Notes under the pieces: model-generated
Database searches by the model: none
Told to the model about the DNA's origin: nothing
What the model saw: only the letters and a program-made list of their open reading frames with translations
Made by a program: the position numbers and the translations under genes
Part shown: one piece after another, positions 43,649-51,626 of the stretch
How positions within the stretch are numbered: position 1 is the first letter of the stretch
Layout of the letters: the number at the start of each line of letters is the position of its first letter
NCBI RefSeq assembly: GCF_040640155.1
Contig: NZ_JBFABE010000011.1
Coordinates: forward strand, 1-64,000
Length of the DNA stretch: 64,000 bases
Origin: Streptosporangium sp040640155
Lineage (GTDB): Bacteria; Actinomycetota; Actinomycetes; Streptosporangiales; Streptosporangiaceae
Direction: 5' to 3'

Positions 43649-44866
43649 TTAGCCGTTCCAGCCGAGCAGCGCGCGCGTCTTGCCCGCGGCCTCGGTGAGC
43701 GCCTCCTGGGAGGTCTTCTTGCCGCTCAGCGCCGCCTCGATGGCGGGGGCGATGATCTCGTCGTTGATCTGGATCCACTCCGGCAGGGCGGGGCGGGCCT
43801 GGGCGACCTTGAGCTGCTCCAGGAACGCGGCCTGGTCGGGACCGAAGCTCGCGGCGTCCTTCTCGGCCGCGGCCACGTTGGTCGGGAAGCCACCGAGCGC
43901 CTGTGCCAGCGCGGTGTTGTTCTCGGCGCTCGTCAGATGCGCGAGCCACTTCCAGGCCAGCTCGGCGTTCTTGCCCTTGCTGAAGACCACCGCGTTCTCG
44001 CCGCCGATGTTCCCGGCGGGCTCGGTCTTGTACGGCAGCGGGGCGGTGCTGAACTCCAGGTCGGGGAACTGGTCCTTGATGTTGGCCACGTCCCACGGCC
44101 CGGAGATCGTCATCGCGGCCAGGCCGTTCTCGAAGGCCTTGTCCGAGTCGGTGATCGCCCTGGGCGAGGAGGGCAGCAGGTCCACCCAGAGCTGGAGCGC
44201 CTCCACCCCGGGCTGCTGGTCGAACAGGATCTTCTTGTCCTTCTCGTCGACCATGGAGCCGCCGGCGCCCGCGACGAAGCCCGGCCACATCCAGCCGCCG
44301 TAGCCGTCGCCCTTGGGCACCACGATCCCGGCGGTCTTCGGGTCGTCCTGGTGGACCTTCGCGGCCATCTGCTTGAGCTCGTCCCAGGTCTTGGGCGGCG
44401 TCGGGATCAGCTTCTTGTTGTAGAAGAGCGCGACCGCGGTGTGGTCCAGCGGCAGGCCGTAGAGCTTGCCGTTCACCCGGTTGGTGTCGAGGGCGCCCTT
44501 GTAGTACGCCTTCTCGTCGGCCGTGCCGGCGGGCACCTCCCTGATGGTGCCGTCCAGCGCGTACCTGGCCACCAGGGGCTGGTCCAGGATGCCGACGTCG
44601 GGGACGGTCCCGGCGGCGACCGCGCTTCCCAGCTTGGTGTTGTAGTCGTCCTTGGGGATCTTGACGATCTTGACGCTGACCTTGTTGGCCTTCTCGAAGT
44701 CCGCGCGCAGTTTCTCGACGACCTCCCCGGCCTGCGGGGTGCGGTCCTGGAACATCCAGTACGTCAGCGTCGTGGCCTCCGAGGCCGTCCCGGTGCCGCC
44801 GCCGCAAGCGACGAGCCCGGCGAGCAGTGCCATACCGGCCGCGGCCCCTGTGACTCTCCTGATCAT
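43649..44866 (-). CDS. Sugar ABC transporter solute-binding lipoprotein
   Basis: 405 residues, exported and lipid-anchored: the signal peptide MIRRVTGAAAGMALLAGLVAC ends in a lipobox with the Cys about residue 21. The mature part shows the family 1 binding-protein pattern: TLTYWMFQDRTPQAGEVVEK, DYNTKLGSAVAAGTVPDVGI, PKTWDELKQMA, FENGLAAMTISGPWD, and a C-terminal SGKKTSQEALTEAAGKTRALL. GGAGGAA lies just before ATG 44866. Substrate not predictable; probably a di- or oligosaccharide. Confidence 0.93.
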   Translation of the reverse strand: MIRRVTGAAAGMALLAGLVACGGGTGTASEATTLTYWMFQDRTPQAGEVVEKLRADFEKANKVSVKIVKIPKDDYNTKLGSAVAAGTVPDVGILDQPLVARYALDGTIREVPAGTADEKAYYKGALDTNRVNGKLYGLPLDHTAVALFYNKKLIPTPPKTWDELKQMAAKVHQDDPKTAGIVVPKGDGYGGWMWPGFVAGAGGSMVDEKDKKILFDQQPGVEALQLWVDLLPSSPRAITDSDKAFENGLAAMTISGPWDVANIKDQFPDLEFSTAPLPYKTEPAGNIGGENAVVFSKGKNAELAWKWLAHLTSAENNTALAQALGGFPTNVAAAEKDAASFGPDQAAFLEQLKVAQARPALPEWIQINDEIIAPAIEAALSGKKTSQEALTEAAGKTRALLGWNG

Positions 44867-44928
44867 TTCTTCCTCCTGATGGGGGGTGCAACGGACGATA
44901 ATGTAAGATGTGAAAAAAGTTCAGCCCC

Positions 44929-44949
44929 GTTGAGAAACGCTTTGGTAAC
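44929..44949 (-). promoter_or_regulatory. LacI-type operator candidate before the sugar importer
   Basis: The 21-base gttgagaaacgctttggtaac is an imperfect palindrome around CGC with six of nine base pairs matching, typical of LacI/GalR sites. It lies 63-83 bases upstream of the binding-protein gene, with an AT-rich CATTAT element between. A LacI regulator gene is not adjacent here. Confidence 0.5.
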
Positions 44950-45108
44950 ACGGTGGCGGGACAGGGACAGGGGCGGGGGCGGGGACGGGAGGGCCGGTCG
45001 CCCGCGTCGACCTCATGATCGCCGAGCTCCCGGCCATGCCTGGGTCCGTGCCCCGGTCCGTGCCCCCGGTCCGTGCCCCCGGCTCGCGCCCGGGCGCGAG
45101 CTCCGGCC

Positions 45109-45819
45109 TCAGCGGGCCGAGCGCCCCCGGGGGGCCCGCGTCGCGGTGCCGCCGGCGCGTTCGACGCGCTCGGTACCGTTGGCGCGTCCGGTGCCCCGGG
45201 GCGCCCGCCGCCGCCCGTACGCCGTGCGGCCGAACGGCTTGAACGTCGACAGCGCCACGTTGAGCAGGTAGACGGTCAGGGCGACGCCCGGCGCGGCGAC
45301 CAGGCTCAGCTCGCCCCGGTCCGGGAGGGGGAGCGGCGCGCCCCCCGCCCTCGACACCCAGGCGGCGGCCTCCTCGATCTGTGGGCGGAGCGCGAACACC
45401 GAGGCGATCAACGCGGCCGTGGTGGTCACCAGCTTGACGAGCACCCAGTGGTACCTGACCAGGCCCCAGGGCGTGTACAGGCCGAGCAGGACGCCGGTCA
45501 GCACCGCGGTCAGGCCCACGGGGACGATCAGGGTGTCGGCCAGGACGTCCATGGCCAGGTAGGAGGCCCGTACCAGCGCGGGGTCGCCGGTGGTCAGCGC
45601 GGTGACGCCGAGGGCGAGCAGTCCCAGGTCGAGCCCGAGCCAGCCGACCGAGATCGCCACGTGCGCGGTGAGGACGGTCCTGCGGAGCGGGGGAGGCATG
45701 GCCCTGCCGGAACGACGCCCGGCGGGCCGGGCGCCGCGTTCACCGGGCGGGGCCGCGGGTGCCCCGGACGGGGCGGATCCGGCCGGGGGGGTCGCCGGGG
45801 ACGGGACGGGCTCGGGCAT
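45109..45819 (-). CDS. DUF2269-like integral membrane protein
   Basis: 236 residues from ATG 45819, with GGAAGG eight bases upstream. After a proline-rich cytoplasmic start come four predicted helices: VLTAHVAISVGWLGLDLGLLAL, LIVPVGLTAVLTGVLLGLY, WVLVKLVTTTAALIASVFAL, and LVAAPGVALTVYLLNVAL. The pattern matches the DUF2269 membrane family. The C-terminal 40 residues are Arg/Gly-rich. Function unknown; no operon partner. Confidence 0.65.
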   Translation of the reverse strand: MPEPVPSPATPPAGSAPSGAPAAPPGERGARPAGRRSGRAMPPPLRRTVLTAHVAISVGWLGLDLGLLALGVTALTTGDPALVRASYLAMDVLADTLIVPVGLTAVLTGVLLGLYTPWGLVRYHWVLVKLVTTTAALIASVFALRPQIEEAAAWVSRAGGAPLPLPDRGELSLVAAPGVALTVYLLNVALSTFKPFGRTAYGRRRAPRGTGRANGTERVERAGGTATRAPRGRSAR

Positions 45820-46137
45820 GGGATCGCCTTCCGGGCACGTACCGCGCCGCGTCCCGCCCTCGTCCCGGACGCGCGGAAGGTGATCCGTTGCCGTCGGGGC
45901 CCGGGAGGGACGGGGCGGCGCGGTGGGAGCGGACACGGTCGTCGTGATGTCCGTTCCACTGTGGCCGTGAACGCCCGCCCGACCGTCCCCCACAGGAAGG
46001 TCTTCCGTCTACACCCCGTGTCGTACGGGCGGCGTCCCGGCCGGGCGGGCCCGCCTGCGGCTCGTGCCCCGGGAGATCGTCACCGGGGCCGTTCGTCGCC
46101 GGGGCGGGCGGCCGGACGCGGAACGCGCCCGGGTCCG
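45820..46137. other. Noncoding spacer
   Basis: 318 bases between the DUF2269-like gene and a small membrane-protein gene, both leftward. No gene, repeat or clear promoter was recognised; it must contain the promoter of the DUF2269-like gene. Confidence 0.4.
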
Positions 46138-46404
46138 CTAACCCGCTTCGGTCGTGCTGCCCGAGGGCGTGCGTGACTGGCGGCGCATCGCCAGCACGAT
46201 GTCCCCGATGACGACCACGGCCAGCACGCCCGCGACGATCGTCAGCCAGGGAATGCCCGCCACGACTCCGAGCACACCAAGGGCGATCACCGCGACCAGC
46301 GCGAACGACCCGAACCGGATGTGCGCGACATCGCGCGGGGTACCCCTGACCATCGGCTTGCCGGACGCCGAGGTCGTCTCAGGCATCTGTCCTTCGGAAG
46401 TCAT
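46138..46404 (-). CDS. Small two-helix membrane protein
   Basis: 88 residues. Two membrane segments (FALVAVIALGVLGVVAGI and LTIVAGVLAVVVIGDIVLAM) between a polar N-terminus and a Ser/Thr-rich end. GGAGGGG precedes ATG 46404 closely. I do not recognise a family; similar small membrane proteins are common in actinobacteria. Confidence 0.65.
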   Translation of the reverse strand: MTSEGQMPETTSASGKPMVRGTPRDVAHIRFGSFALVAVIALGVLGVVAGIPWLTIVAGVLAVVVIGDIVLAMRRQSRTPSGSTTEAG

Positions 46405-46465
46405 ATTTCCCCTCCTTGCTTTGAATGCACCCTTTACCCGGATGTGCCCCGCTCATGTGTCCGGT

Positions 46466-46855
46466 TCACACCTCGCGTGCCCGTTCGAGGGCCTCGGCCA
46501 GTTCTTCGGGAGCCGAGACCGTCAGGGTTGCTCCCGGGTGGGTCAGAAAACCGCCGGGAACCAGGGCCGGCACGGGGGAGCGGAACCGGACGCACAGACC
46601 CTTCCTGGCGTTGGTCCCGAACGTCACCCCCCGGTCGGCCAGCGACAGGTGCGGCCCGATGACCTTCCAGGGCGTGTACGGGCCGGTCACGTCGGTGTCC
46701 AGGACGTTGGACAGGGGGGTCCGCAGCGACCAGGGGCCGAAGCGGACCGCGAACGTGCCCTCGCGGACCTCGGCGAAGGCCTTGCCGGGGGCGATCCCGA
46801 GCAACGAGAGCGGGGTCCGCCAGGCCGGGTCGAAGTCGAACTCGAAACGTGTCAT
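46466..46855 (-). CDS. Conserved actinobacterial protein of unknown function
   Basis: 129 residues starting MTRFEFDFDPAWRTPLSLLG. The pattern FAVRFGPWSLRTPLSNVLDTDVTGPY then HLSLADRGVTFGTNARKGLCVRF is recognisable from hypothetical proteins of many actinobacteria and looks like a PH-type beta barrel. No catalytic residues are evident. Its start lies five bases after the stop of the next gene, so the two are probably one operon. Confidence 0.72.
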   Translation of the reverse strand: MTRFEFDFDPAWRTPLSLLGIAPGKAFAEVREGTFAVRFGPWSLRTPLSNVLDTDVTGPYTPWKVIGPHLSLADRGVTFGTNARKGLCVRFRSPVPALVPGGFLTHPGATLTVSAPEELAEALERAREV

Positions 46856-46860
46856 CGCCG

Positions 46861-47226
46861 TCAGCGTTCCCAGGGGGCGGTCTCGCCCATCTTGGCGTAG
46901 TACTTGGCCAGGTGCGCCTTGATCCTGCCGAGCTCCTCCTCCGGCACGTTCACCCCGCCGCGCGCCCCCTGCAGCACGCCTCCGGCCGCCCGTACGGCGT
47001 GCGGTACGACCTTGAGCCTCCCGCCGATCACGTCGGCGATGGGCAGCTTGTAGCTCCCGAAGTCCTCGGGCTTGTCGCCGTCGTACCAGAGGTGCGCCTC
47101 GCGGTAACGGGCGTTGGGCTCCTCCTCGGCGTCGGCCCAGGAGCGGACGCGCTTCTCGGCCGCGTCGCCGTCCCACGCCCTGTCGCCGTCGGCCAGCGGC
47201 AGGTCCTGAAACCGGGTGACCGTCAT
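46861..47226 (-). CDS. Small protein with phage-protease-associated resemblance
   Basis: 121 residues, no membrane segment. DLPLADGDRAWDGDAAEKRVRSW, AHLWYDGDKPEDFGSYKLPIADV, and KAHLAKYYAKMGETAPWER resemble a small module found beside or fused to phage prohead proteases and also alone in actinobacterial chromosomes. The role is unknown. ATG 47226. A ClpP paralogue lies 1.2 kb away, but no structural phage genes are present. Confidence 0.62.
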   Translation of the reverse strand: MTVTRFQDLPLADGDRAWDGDAAEKRVRSWADAEEEPNARYREAHLWYDGDKPEDFGSYKLPIADVIGGRLKVVPHAVRAAGGVLQGARGGVNVPEEELGRIKAHLAKYYAKMGETAPWER

Positions 47227-47320
47227 GACCTCACTCCCTTCGTCGGTGACTCCCTACCCGATCGACCGGTCCCATGCCTGGCGGCGACATATTTAGGGTT
47301 TGCCGGGGGAGGGGGTCGCC

Positions 47321-47824
47321 ATGACCGAGAACCCTGAGATCAGCGAAGAGACGGCCCGGTGCGACGCCCCGGAGGACCAGGTCCACGAAGGCGACGTGCC
47401 GGACGGGGCGTCCGAGGGGGACGCGCCCGAGCAGGACTCCGAGGAGGGCGCGCCGGAGCAGGCGCCGCCTCCCGCGGGCCCGCGAGGCCCCGACGGGGAG
47501 AGCCGGGTCGTGGCGGAGCGCTCGGGCTCTGACACCACCTTCCCGGAACGCCCGCTGCTGGCGGACCCCGACGACGCGCGCCGCGTCCCCGGGGAGGACG
47601 GTCCCGAGGAGGGGCACGCCGGGGAGGGACACGACGCCCAGGGGGACGAGCCGACCGGCGGGACGGCCGGGGACGGCGGGGGGAGCGCGGAGGACGGCTC
47701 CGGCGGCTCCGAAGGGGAGACGGCCGAGGACACCGAGGACACCGAGGACACCGAGGACACCGAGGACGCTGCGGCGGCCGAAGCCGGCAAGACGGCCGAA
47801 CCCGAGGTGGGGCCCGCGTCCTGA
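47321..47824 (+). CDS. Highly acidic low-complexity protein
   Basis: 167 residues from ATG 47321, with GGAGGGGG six bases upstream. Almost all Asp, Glu, Gly, Pro, Ala and Ser, with no predicted fold, signal or membrane segment. Near residues 137-149 it contains EDTEDTEDTEDTED, made of exact 9-bp repeats (gaggacacc). Codon use is ordinary for the host, so it may be a real disordered protein. No function can be proposed. Confidence 0.5.
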   Translation: MTENPEISEETARCDAPEDQVHEGDVPDGASEGDAPEQDSEEGAPEQAPPPAGPRGPDGESRVVAERSGSDTTFPERPLLADPDDARRVPGEDGPEEGHAGEGHDAQGDEPTGGTAGDGGGSAEDGSGGSEGETAEDTEDTEDTEDTEDAAAAEAGKTAEPEVGPAS

Positions 47825-47886
47825 GGGTCCCCGTTCAGGGAGCCCCGCCCCGGGGCCGATCCTGGAATCCCCGCCCCGAAAACGGC

Positions 47887-47919
47887 GGCGGGGGTCCCGG
47901 AGATTCCGGGACCCCCGCC
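47887..47919. terminator. Bidirectional hairpin terminator
   Basis: A perfect 15-base stem (ggcgggggtcccgga and complement) around the loop gat, between the convergent acidic-protein gene and the CsbD-like gene. Confidence 0.85.
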
Positions 47920-47936
47920 ACGGGGCTGGTCTCAGG

Positions 47937-48131
47937 TCAGCTCTTGAAGGCGTCCTTGACCTTCTCCGCGCCGTCCTTCAGCTTCTCCCCGGCCTGCTTG
48001 AGGTGGCTCTCGCTCTGGTCGGTCCTGCCCTCGGCCTCGAGGCGCTCGTCACCGGTGGCGCGACCCGCGCCCTCCTTGAGCTTGCCCCCGAGCTCCTCGG
48101 CCTTGTTGGAGATCTTGTCGTCGGTACCCAT
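47937..48131 (-). CDS. CsbD-like stress protein
   Basis: A 64-residue soluble helical protein. KAEELGGKLKEGAGRATGDE and RTDQSESHLKQAGEKLKDGA are the CsbD-family pattern. GGAGG lies before ATG 48131. CsbD proteins are general-stress (sigma-B-type) products of unknown mechanism. It stands alone. Confidence 0.9.
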   Translation of the reverse strand: MGTDDKISNKAEELGGKLKEGAGRATGDERLEAEGRTDQSESHLKQAGEKLKDGAEKVKDAFKS

Positions 48132-48403
48132 GGTGTCATTCCTCCCGTTTATGGAACTTCGTCCATGCAGTGGTAACCCCTGTCCCGCATCGGGGGAGGT
48201 AAACATGCCCGCCCGGGACCCCCGCCGGGGCAGGGCCTGAGCGCCGGGCACCGGAACGAGGGCGATCCCGTGAAAGTCAAACGAAAGCTGCGCTCTGGGC
48301 GGAAAGCGCTCACAGCGAACGAGCGGAAATCATCGCCCCGGCCGGGACTATGGTCACGGGTGTTCGTTGTCCGCAGACCATGGATCCGGAACGGGTGGAA
48401 GGC

Positions 48404-48982
48404 ATGAGCGGTCCGCAGATCGTCCCCGAAGATCAGCTTTACCAGCGGTTGCTGCGCAAGCGGATCGTCGTGCTCGGCAGCGAGGTCGACGACGAGGTCG
48501 CCAACCGGATCTGCGGCGAGTTGCTCCTGCTCGCCGCCGACGACGACCGGCGTGACATCTGGCTCTACATCAACTCGCCCGGCGGTTCGGTCTCGGCGGG
48601 CATGGCCATCTACGACGTGATGCAGTACGTGCGCAACGACGTCGCCACCGTGGCCATGGGCATCGCGGGATCGATGGGACAGTTCCTGCTCTGCTCGGGC
48701 GCGCCCGGCAAGCGGTTCATCCTGCCGCACGCCCGCGTGATCATGCACCAGCCCTCGGGAGGGCTCGGCGGCACGGCCGCCGACATCGCCATCCAGGCCG
48801 AGCAGATGCTCCACACCAAGCAGACGATGCGCGAGCGGATCGCCTTCCACACCGGGCAGCCGCTGGACCGGATCGAGCGTGACTGGGACCGTGACCGCTG
48901 GTTCACCGCCACCGAGGCCAGGGACTACGGTTTCGTCGACCAGGTCGTCCAGAACACCGCCGAAGTGGTCCCGAACGGCTGA
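48404..48982 (+). CDS. ClpP-family serine protease, orphan paralogue
   Basis: 192 residues from ATG 48404 (GGAAGG just upstream; an ATG at 48380 is also possible). The barrel peptidase fold is clear: LGSEVDDEVANRICGELLLL, YINSPGGSVSAGMAIYD, the nucleophile in GIAGSMGQF, the His in RVIMHQPSGG, and a C-terminal TATEARDYGFVDQV. The triad is intact. No clpX or second clpP is adjacent, unlike the housekeeping clpP1-clpP2 operon, so this is probably an accessory or regulatory subunit. Confidence 0.92.
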   Translation: MSGPQIVPEDQLYQRLLRKRIVVLGSEVDDEVANRICGELLLLAADDDRRDIWLYINSPGGSVSAGMAIYDVMQYVRNDVATVAMGIAGSMGQFLLCSGAPGKRFILPHARVIMHQPSGGLGGTAADIAIQAEQMLHTKQTMRERIAFHTGQPLDRIERDWDRDRWFTATEARDYGFVDQVVQNTAEVVPNG

Positions 48983-48989
48983 CCCGCCT

Positions 48990-49050
48990 TTCCGGTGCGA
49001 TTTGCCACCGGAATCGCCCCGGCGGAAAGAACGTCCGCCGGGGCGATTCC
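48990..49050. terminator. Strong hairpin terminator with competing upstream stem
   Basis: A perfect 17-base stem (49010-49026 with 49034-49050, seven-base loop) follows clpP by 27 bases. A second stem, ttccggtg at 48990 with caccggaa ending at 49013, shares four bases with it, so the two are mutually exclusive. It lies between convergent genes. Confidence 0.85.
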
Positions 49051-49158
49051 GCGGGCCGCGACATCGTTCCCGGAATGTCGTTGCGGTCATTTCCGGTACG
49101 GACCTGGGATGACCGCCACGCATCGGGACGTCCCCGGCGGAGCGCCGTCGCGGCCGTC

Positions 49159-49884
49159 TCAGTGGTGGCAGAGCAGGCAGCGCACGGCGTGTTCGAGCGA
49201 CCCGGCGTCGCCGATGGGCGAGGGCCAGGGCAGGCGGATCAGCGTCGGGTCGTCGATGCCGCACCGGACGGTCGCGCCGAAGCGGTCGAGCTCCCAGAGC
49301 CAGGCCCCGGGCACCGGGGAGGCCAGCAGCGAGCTCAGGGCGGCCTCGAGTTGCCTGCGGTGCGCGCCGTTGACGTGGTGGAGCATGCGCTCGGCCTCGC
49401 CCATCAGCGGGTCGGGGGTCGCGCCGAGGTACTCCTCGGCGTCGAGCACCCCCGACTCCGGCCCGGTCAGGTAGATCACCCTGCCGACGTCGACCCGGAG
49501 CAGCCGGGGTCCCGCCGTCCCCTCCAGCACCTCGAACAGCGCCTCGTCGGGGCAGCGCTCGGCGATCTCCACCGCCGTCTCCCGTACCTCGCCGGCGGGT
49601 ACGGCCTGCACCCAGCCCTGCACCTTGAGCAGGCCGCGCGAGAGCTCGTGCTCGCCCAGGGAGCGCGTCGAGGTCAGGTCCACGGTCACCACCGGCTCGT
49701 CCCGCGCGTCGTAGAGCGGGTCCCCCGGCAGGACGAGCAGCACCGGCCGGCCCGCGCCGTCGACCCCGCCGCGGGCGGGTGTCGCGGGACCGTCGGCCCC
49801 GGAGATGGAGACGTGGGTGGGGGCGGCGGTGGCGGCGAGGGTGCGGACCCGCTCGGGGACGGGCGGGGCGGTGACGGGCTGCAT
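49159..49884 (-). CDS. DUF2470-like / heme-utilisation-like protein
   Basis: 241 residues, soluble. The middle (DPLYDARDEPVVTVDLTSTRSLGEHEL) resembles a flavin/pyridoxamine-oxidase-type split barrel. The C-terminal part (PDPLMGEAERMLHHVNGAHRRQLEAALSS) resembles the DUF2470 domain of HugZ-type heme proteins. It ends CLLCHH, possible metal or heme ligands. AAGGAGAG precedes ATG 49884. The iron-box-like promoter shared with the S4 paralogue supports a role in iron or heme handling (inference). Confidence 0.7.
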   Translation of the reverse strand: MQPVTAPPVPERVRTLAATAAPTHVSISGADGPATPARGGVDGAGRPVLLVLPGDPLYDARDEPVVTVDLTSTRSLGEHELSRGLLKVQGWVQAVPAGEVRETAVEIAERCPDEALFEVLEGTAGPRLLRVDVGRVIYLTGPESGVLDAEEYLGATPDPLMGEAERMLHHVNGAHRRQLEAALSSLLASPVPGAWLWELDRFGATVRCGIDDPTLIRLPWPSPIGDAGSLEHAVRCLLCHH

Positions 49885-49922
49885 GGACAGGCTCTCCTTG
49901 AGGTGGGGGAGATACTTCTGTA

Positions 49923-49956
49923 TAAGATAAGCCTTGCCTAACTAAGGCAAACCTAA
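49923..49956. promoter_or_regulatory. Overlapping iron-box-like (DtxR/IdeR) sites
   Basis: On the minus strand TTAGGCAAGGCTTATCTTA (49923-49941) and TTAGGTTTGCCTTAGTTAG (49938-49956) each match the 19-base DtxR-type consensus at 12-13 positions and overlap by four bases. The centre also forms the palindrome ttgcct-aacta-aggcaa. They sit between the divergent DUF2470-like and S4 genes. Confidence 0.65.
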
Positions 49957-49972
49957 CCACACAGGAGCGAGC

Positions 49973-50587
49973 ATGCGCTACACCGGACCCAAGGTGCGCC
50001 TTTCCCGCAGGGCCGGCGTCCCCCTCACCCGCAAGGCGGTCCGATACTTCGAGCAGCGCCCCTACCCGCCGGGCGAGCACGGACGCAAGACCAACCGCCG
50101 GCAGACGGGCGACTACGGGCTCCGTTTGATGGAGAAGCAGAAGCTCCGCTGGTACTACGACGTCTCCGAGCGGCAGATGCGCCGTTACTGGGACCTGGCG
50201 CTGCGCAGCACCGGCCGTTCCGGAGCCGAGCTGGTGGTGCTGCTGGAGACGCGCCTGGCCTCGCTGGTCCTGCGTTCCGGGCTCGCCCCGTCCATCTACG
50301 CCGCCCGCCAGTACGTCGCCCACGGTCACATCACCGTGGACGGCCGCAAGGTCGACATCCCCAGCTACCTGGTCAAGCCGGGCCAGGTCATCGCCGTGCG
50401 CGAGAAGTCGCGCAGGATGCAGCCCTTCGTGGCGGCCTCCGAGGGGACCTACGCCGACGAGCGGATCGCCCCCTACCTCGACGTCGACCACGCCGAGCTG
50501 CGCTTCACGCTGTTCAGCCGCCCGCTGCGCGAGCAGATCGTGGTGCCCGTGGACGAGCAGATGGTGGTCGAGTTCTACTCGCGCTGA
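49973..50587 (+). CDS. rpsD: Ribosomal protein S4 paralogue lacking zinc cysteines
   Basis: 204 residues. The start RYTGPKVRLSRRAG lacks the Cys-rich zinc site of housekeeping C+ S4 proteins. It keeps YPPGEHGRK, the RNA-binding LETRLASLVLRSGLAPSIYAARQYVAHGHITVDGRKV (S4 domain) and PSYLVKPGQVIAVREKSR. It would act in 30S assembly. AGGAG lies five bases before ATG 49973. Being alone, away from rpsM-rpsK-rpoA, and behind a metal-box-like promoter marks it as a conditional replacement copy. The last 13 bases overlap the convergent channel gene. Confidence 0.92.
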   Translation: MRYTGPKVRLSRRAGVPLTRKAVRYFEQRPYPPGEHGRKTNRRQTGDYGLRLMEKQKLRWYYDVSERQMRRYWDLALRSTGRSGAELVVLLETRLASLVLRSGLAPSIYAARQYVAHGHITVDGRKVDIPSYLVKPGQVIAVREKSRRMQPFVAASEGTYADERIAPYLDVDHAELRFTLFSRPLREQIVVPVDEQMVVEFYSR

Positions 50588-51492
50588 CCCGCCGCCGACC
50601 CGCGCCGCCGTCCCGCCGCCCTCCGGGCGGCGGGCTCACCGGCGCGCTCTCCCGTCCCGGAGCCCGCGCCCGCGCCGTTCCCTCCGGCCGCGGGGGAGCC
50701 GCCCTCCGCCACAGGCATCCGGTCCCGCAGTTCCCGCACCTCGGCGCGGAGCGCGGCCAGCTCGGTGAGCACGGCCCGGCCCACGTCCTCGGTCGTCTGG
50801 ACGGACTCCGCCGCGTGCTCCTCCTCCATGGCGCTGACCACCACGGCGATGAACAGGTTCAGCACCACGAAGGTGCACACCAGCATGAAGGCCACGAAGA
50901 ACACCCACGCCCAGGGGTGGGTGTTCATGACCTGGCGGGTGATGTCGGACCAGGCGTCACCGGTCATCATCTGGAACAGCGTGAACAGCGAGGTGGGCAG
51001 GTCGCCGAAGTAGTCCGGCGCGGTGACGTGGTAGAGCTTCGTGCCCATCACGGCCGCGACGTAGAGCACGAGCGCCAGCAGCAGCACGATCGAGGTCATC
51101 CCCGGCATCGCCGTCAGCAGCGCGGTCACCACCCGGCGCAGGCTCGGCACCACCGAGATCAGCCGTAGCGCCCGCAGGATCCGCAACGCCCGCAGCACCG
51201 AGAGCCCGCCCGCCGTGGGCAGCAGCGAGACCGTCACGATCGCGGTGTCGAACAGGTTCCAGGGGTTGCGGAAGAACCGCGGGCCGTAGGCGTACAGCTT
51301 GCAGCCCAGCTCGGCGACGAAGACGTAGAGCGCCAGGTGGTCGACGGCCGTGAGCGCCGTGCCGTACCGTCGTACGGCCGCGGCCGAGGTCTCCAACCCC
51401 AGTGTGGCCGCGTTGACCACGATGACCGCGACGATGAACCGCTGGAAACCGGGTGTTTCAAGGGTGGCGCGGAGACGCTCGCGCACCGGCAC
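50575..51492 (-). CDS. Voltage-gated cation channel, NaChBac-like
   Basis: 305 residues, six helices in the inner membrane. The voltage sensor S4 is LRALRILRALRLISVVPSLRR with regularly spaced arginines. The pore loop is TLFQMMTGDAWSD, where sodium-selective NaChBac has TLESW. S6 is FMLVCTFVVLNLFIAVVVSAM, followed by a coiled-coil (EDVGRAVLTELAALRAEVRELRDRM) that would tetramerise it, then a Gly/Ala-rich tail. GTG 51492 is preferred (GGGAG six bases upstream); ATG 51537 is in frame. Ion selectivity cannot be stated with this filter. Confidence 0.9.
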   Translation of the reverse strand: MPVRERLRATLETPGFQRFIVAVIVVNAATLGLETSAAAVRRYGTALTAVDHLALYVFVAELGCKLYAYGPRFFRNPWNLFDTAIVTVSLLPTAGGLSVLRALRILRALRLISVVPSLRRVVTALLTAMPGMTSIVLLLALVLYVAAVMGTKLYHVTAPDYFGDLPTSLFTLFQMMTGDAWSDITRQVMNTHPWAWVFFVAFMLVCTFVVLNLFIAVVVSAMEEEHAAESVQTTEDVGRAVLTELAALRAEVRELRDRMPVAEGGSPAAGGNGAGAGSGTGERAGEPAARRAAGRRRGSAAGQRE

Positions 51493-51626
51493 GAAGGCTC
51501 CCGGGGGTCGGAACGGCCGAGGACAAGCCAAGATCATAACGGCTCGGCACGGACCCGGTCCCGTCACCCGGGCCCGTCACCCGGCCGTCGGCCGGAACTC
51601 GCCGCCCGGCCGTCGCTCGGGTTCGG

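Noticed and set aside
46861..48982. A prophage remnant
   Set aside because: Only two genes have any phage flavour; no integrase, attachment repeats or structural genes were found.
48990..49050. A riboswitch or attenuator after clpP
   Set aside because: The competing stems look switch-like, but the next gene is convergent, so there is nothing downstream to control; read as a terminator.
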